Positions 60,893 through 64,000 of a stretch of 64,000 bases of DNA are shown here, one piece after another. The notes beneath the pieces were generated by a model. The model searched no databases. It was not told the origin of the DNA and saw only the letters and a program-made list of their open reading frames with translations. The stretch is from Lichenicola sp050954785. Lineage in GTDB: Bacteria > Pseudomonadota > Alphaproteobacteria > Acetobacterales > Acetobacteraceae. Each line of letters begins with the position of its first letter. Position 1 is the stretch's first letter. The translations under genes and the position numbers were made by a program. The DNA lies in assembly GCA_050954785.1 (NCBI GenBank), contig JBPBQO010000108.1:62001-126000 (forward strand). Direction: 5' to 3'.

Positions 60893-61512
60893 GTGCTGCT
60901 GCTGTTCGGCCTGGCCTGCAGCACGGCGCGTGCCGGTCCGTCCGATGCCCATGCGTCCGGCGATGGCCCCGTTTCCCGCGACGGTTCTGCTTCCCGTGAT
61001 GGTTCTGGCGCGGCGCTGGCGCTGACCCGGCTGTTCGAACGAACCTGTTTTCTCCACGCCGGCAACTCAGCCTCGCTTCGCACCGAGCTTGCCGTCGAAC
61101 CCTATCGCCCGGCCTCCGACGAAGCGGCACGACGGATGCTGGCAAGACCGGGCCAGGCCTACCGGGTTCCCGGTGAGCAAGGCCATCTGATGGTACTGTC
61201 GTTCGACGATGGCTGGTGCGGCGACGGCGGCACCGGGATCGGCGCCCATGCCTTGACCATGCAGCTTTCGCACGCGATGCGGGCTCGTGATGTCGGCATG
61301 CAATTGATGGGTGTCGGGCGCGACGGGCGCGAGCAACGGTACTTGCTCACACCCAGGCCGCCCGCGCCGCCGATCGTGTTGCTGGTTTTGTTGCAGCCGG
61401 CGACGATCGTCGCGGCACCGAAGCGCGATGGGAGCCCGGACCGGACCGACACGTTGATGCAGGCGAACCTGTTCGCGGCGCCGATGCCGCCCGATGGCCC
61501 GGAAACACCACC

Positions 61513-61516
<4 letters not shown>
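60893..61516 (+). CDS. Hypothetical exported protein between mlaF and radA
   Basis: A protein of about 207 residues. A hydrophobic N-terminus (LVLLLFGLACSTARA) suggests a signal peptide. The mature part has ALALTRLFERTCFLHAGN, a repeat-like SRDGSASRDGSG stretch, then VLSFDDGWCGDGGTGIGAHALTMQLSHAM; the two Cys could pair in the periplasm. Start is uncertain: GTG at 60893 is the only conventional choice close to the mlaF stop, but it leaves no basic residue before the hydrophobic run. A non-standard start at 60878-60883 would give IIRLL. The stop overlaps the radA ATG (ATGA). Confidence 0.65.
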
Positions 61517-62922
<1,406 letters not shown>

Positions 62923-62934
<12 letters not shown>

Positions 62935-64000
62935 CGACAGGATAGGATCCGCCTTGCCGGTGGTGGTATCGGTCGAGCTGGCGCCCGTGATCAGCGACAG
63001 TAGCGAAGTATCGGACTGGGATTGTCCGGCCAGCAGCGCCGCCAGCCCGGTCAGTTGGGGCACCTCCGAACTCTGTTTCGAGATCAAATACTGCTCGGCG
63101 GTACGCTGGATACCGGAAGCGCTGGTCATTTTCTTGAGGTCGACCTGCTTGGTCAGGATGCTGACCTGCTGGTCGTAATCGAGGCCGCCGAACCAGTCGC
63201 CCATGCCGAGGCTGGTGGTGACGACCTTCAGCAGCGTGGGATTCGACATCAGCCCGGTGATGCTCGTGATGCTGCCCATGGTGCGCGTGTAGTACAGCGC
63301 GTCGTCCATGCCCGGATATTGGGTGCCCATCTTGGTTTCGTACGATGCGGTCTCGTCGGCATTGACGATGGCATCGACATTGGCGCTGTCCATCAGCGCC
63401 GCGGTCGGCGCGCCGGAGACGGACGGCAGCACCACCAGCGAGGCGCCGCCGGCGATCGCCTGCGTCAGGCCGGCCAGCAGGGTGACGTTACCGCGGGAGT
63501 CCACACTGCCGACGGTGCCGATCGTGACTCCGGCGCTGGTGATGATCTGTCCGGGTTTGAGCGAGGCGCCGGCATTTCCCAGCGCCAGGGTCGTGCTTCC
63601 GGATAAAGCCAGGCTCGCCGTCACCTGCATCGAGCCCACATTGGCGAGCCCGACCCCGAGTGCCACCTCGATCGTGTCGCCGGCATTGATGCTGGTGGTC
63701 GGAGCTGCCGTAAGGGTGACGTTGCCGAGGCTGTCCACCGACTTCACCGTGCCGATCTCGGTCGTGCCGTCGGTCAGGATCTGGCCGGCCTCGAGCAGTT
63801 TGCCTGCGTCCCCCAGCGTCAGCCTGCCATCGACGGCCAGCGTGTTCTTGGTAGCGACGGCGATCGCGTTGCCGTAGTCGAGCGCCAGGGTGTTGGTGCC
63901 GGCGCCGGGCGGATCGAGGATGGCAAGGTCGCCGTTGCTGCCAAGTTGCGCATTGAAGCCAGCCGCCTTCAAGGCACCGGCCAATGCGCCGACCTGTGCG
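62923..64000 (-). CDS. DUF1217-type flagellar protein (partial, 5' end outside window)
   Basis: The C-terminal 358 codons of a protein whose start lies beyond the right edge. The last ~130 residues look like DUF1217, found in alphaproteobacterial flagellar clusters (MDDALYYTRTMGSITSITGLMSNPTLLKVVTTSLGMGDWF, QVDLKKMTSASGIQRTAEQYLISKQ). Upstream, two similar beta-rich segments of ~60 residues are each built on LALxxG, GQIITSAG/GQILTDGT, IGTVxSVDSxGNVTL, indicating an internal duplication. The visible N-terminal end (ALAGALKAAGFNAQL) resembles flagellin/hook-type repeats. It ends 12 bases inside radA. Confidence 0.82.

Overview
The window is a GC-rich (roughly two-thirds G+C), gene-dense chromosomal segment from an alphaproteobacterium, most likely of the family Acetobacteraceae. 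The reasons are the class I 5-aminolevulinate synthase, an RNase E with an acidic insertion in its S1 domain, the dapF-mtaB-ftsY order, a tkt-gap-pgk order, a CheB-type signalling gene and a DUF1217 flagellar gene. The genus cannot be fixed from this sequence. I see no rRNA, tRNA, CRISPR array, prophage or intact insertion sequence.

Layout. 1-1.1 kb: start of a CheB-domain signalling protein and a single-domain response regulator. 1.3-7.3 kb (mostly - strand): DEAD-box helicase, exported amidase coupled to a DUF305 protein, FAD-linked oxidase. 7.3-10.3 kb: dapF-mtaB-ftsY. 10.3-14.9 kb: sugar-acid island with uxuA, a divergent GntR regulator, two SDR dehydrogenases and a D-lyxose isomerase-like cupin, split by a short MITE-like element. 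15-19.5 kb: tag, then envelope genes (OmpA-like lipoprotein, Sel1 protein, an ATPase-like LysM membrane protein with eroded ATP motifs, a secreted protein) and a NUDIX hydrolase. 19.8-21.4 kb: Old Yellow Enzyme divergent from an HxlR regulator. 21.4-25.7 kb: transketolase-like - gap - pgk operon in which the transketolase-like protein has lost several catalytic residues. 25.8-31.1 kb: lipoprotein, hemA, denD, an ACS-type MFS carrier and a ScsC/DsbA-like protein. 31.3-35.2 kb: a gamma-glutamyltransferase-like lipoprotein, an aminotransferase and a flavoprotein in one run. 35.2-40.8 kb: small membrane protein, HerA-like ATPase, chalcone isomerase-like protein, secreted adenosine deaminase-like protein and a polytopic membrane protein.

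40.9-51.1 kb: RNase E, a Tat-type cell-wall amidase, a glycine-zipper lipoprotein, leuA behind a structured leader, a CHAP lipoprotein, gnd, and a gene-poor stretch. 51.5-54.9 kb: gmk-hldE-AGE epimerase run (nucleotide and LPS heptose metabolism). 54.9-56.5 kb: dnaB preceded by two DnaA-box-like sites. 56.7-59.1 kb: uxs-ugd (UDP-glucose to UDP-glucuronate to UDP-xylose). 59.3-62.9 kb: mlaE-mlaF-hypothetical-radA chained by stop/start overlaps or near-overlaps. 62.9-64 kb: the end of a flagellar DUF1217 protein running off the window.

Together the genes combine housekeeping functions (lysine, leucine, heme, glycolysis/pentose phosphate, DNA and RNA maintenance, protein targeting) with a large envelope component (Mla transport, LPS heptose, UDP-sugars, peptidoglycan amidases, several lipoproteins) and a sugar-acid catabolic island. 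Start sites were chosen from family alignment, signal peptides and Shine-Dalgarno spacing, and many genes begin with GTG. Residue comparisons with reference enzymes are from memory, not from a computed alignment.
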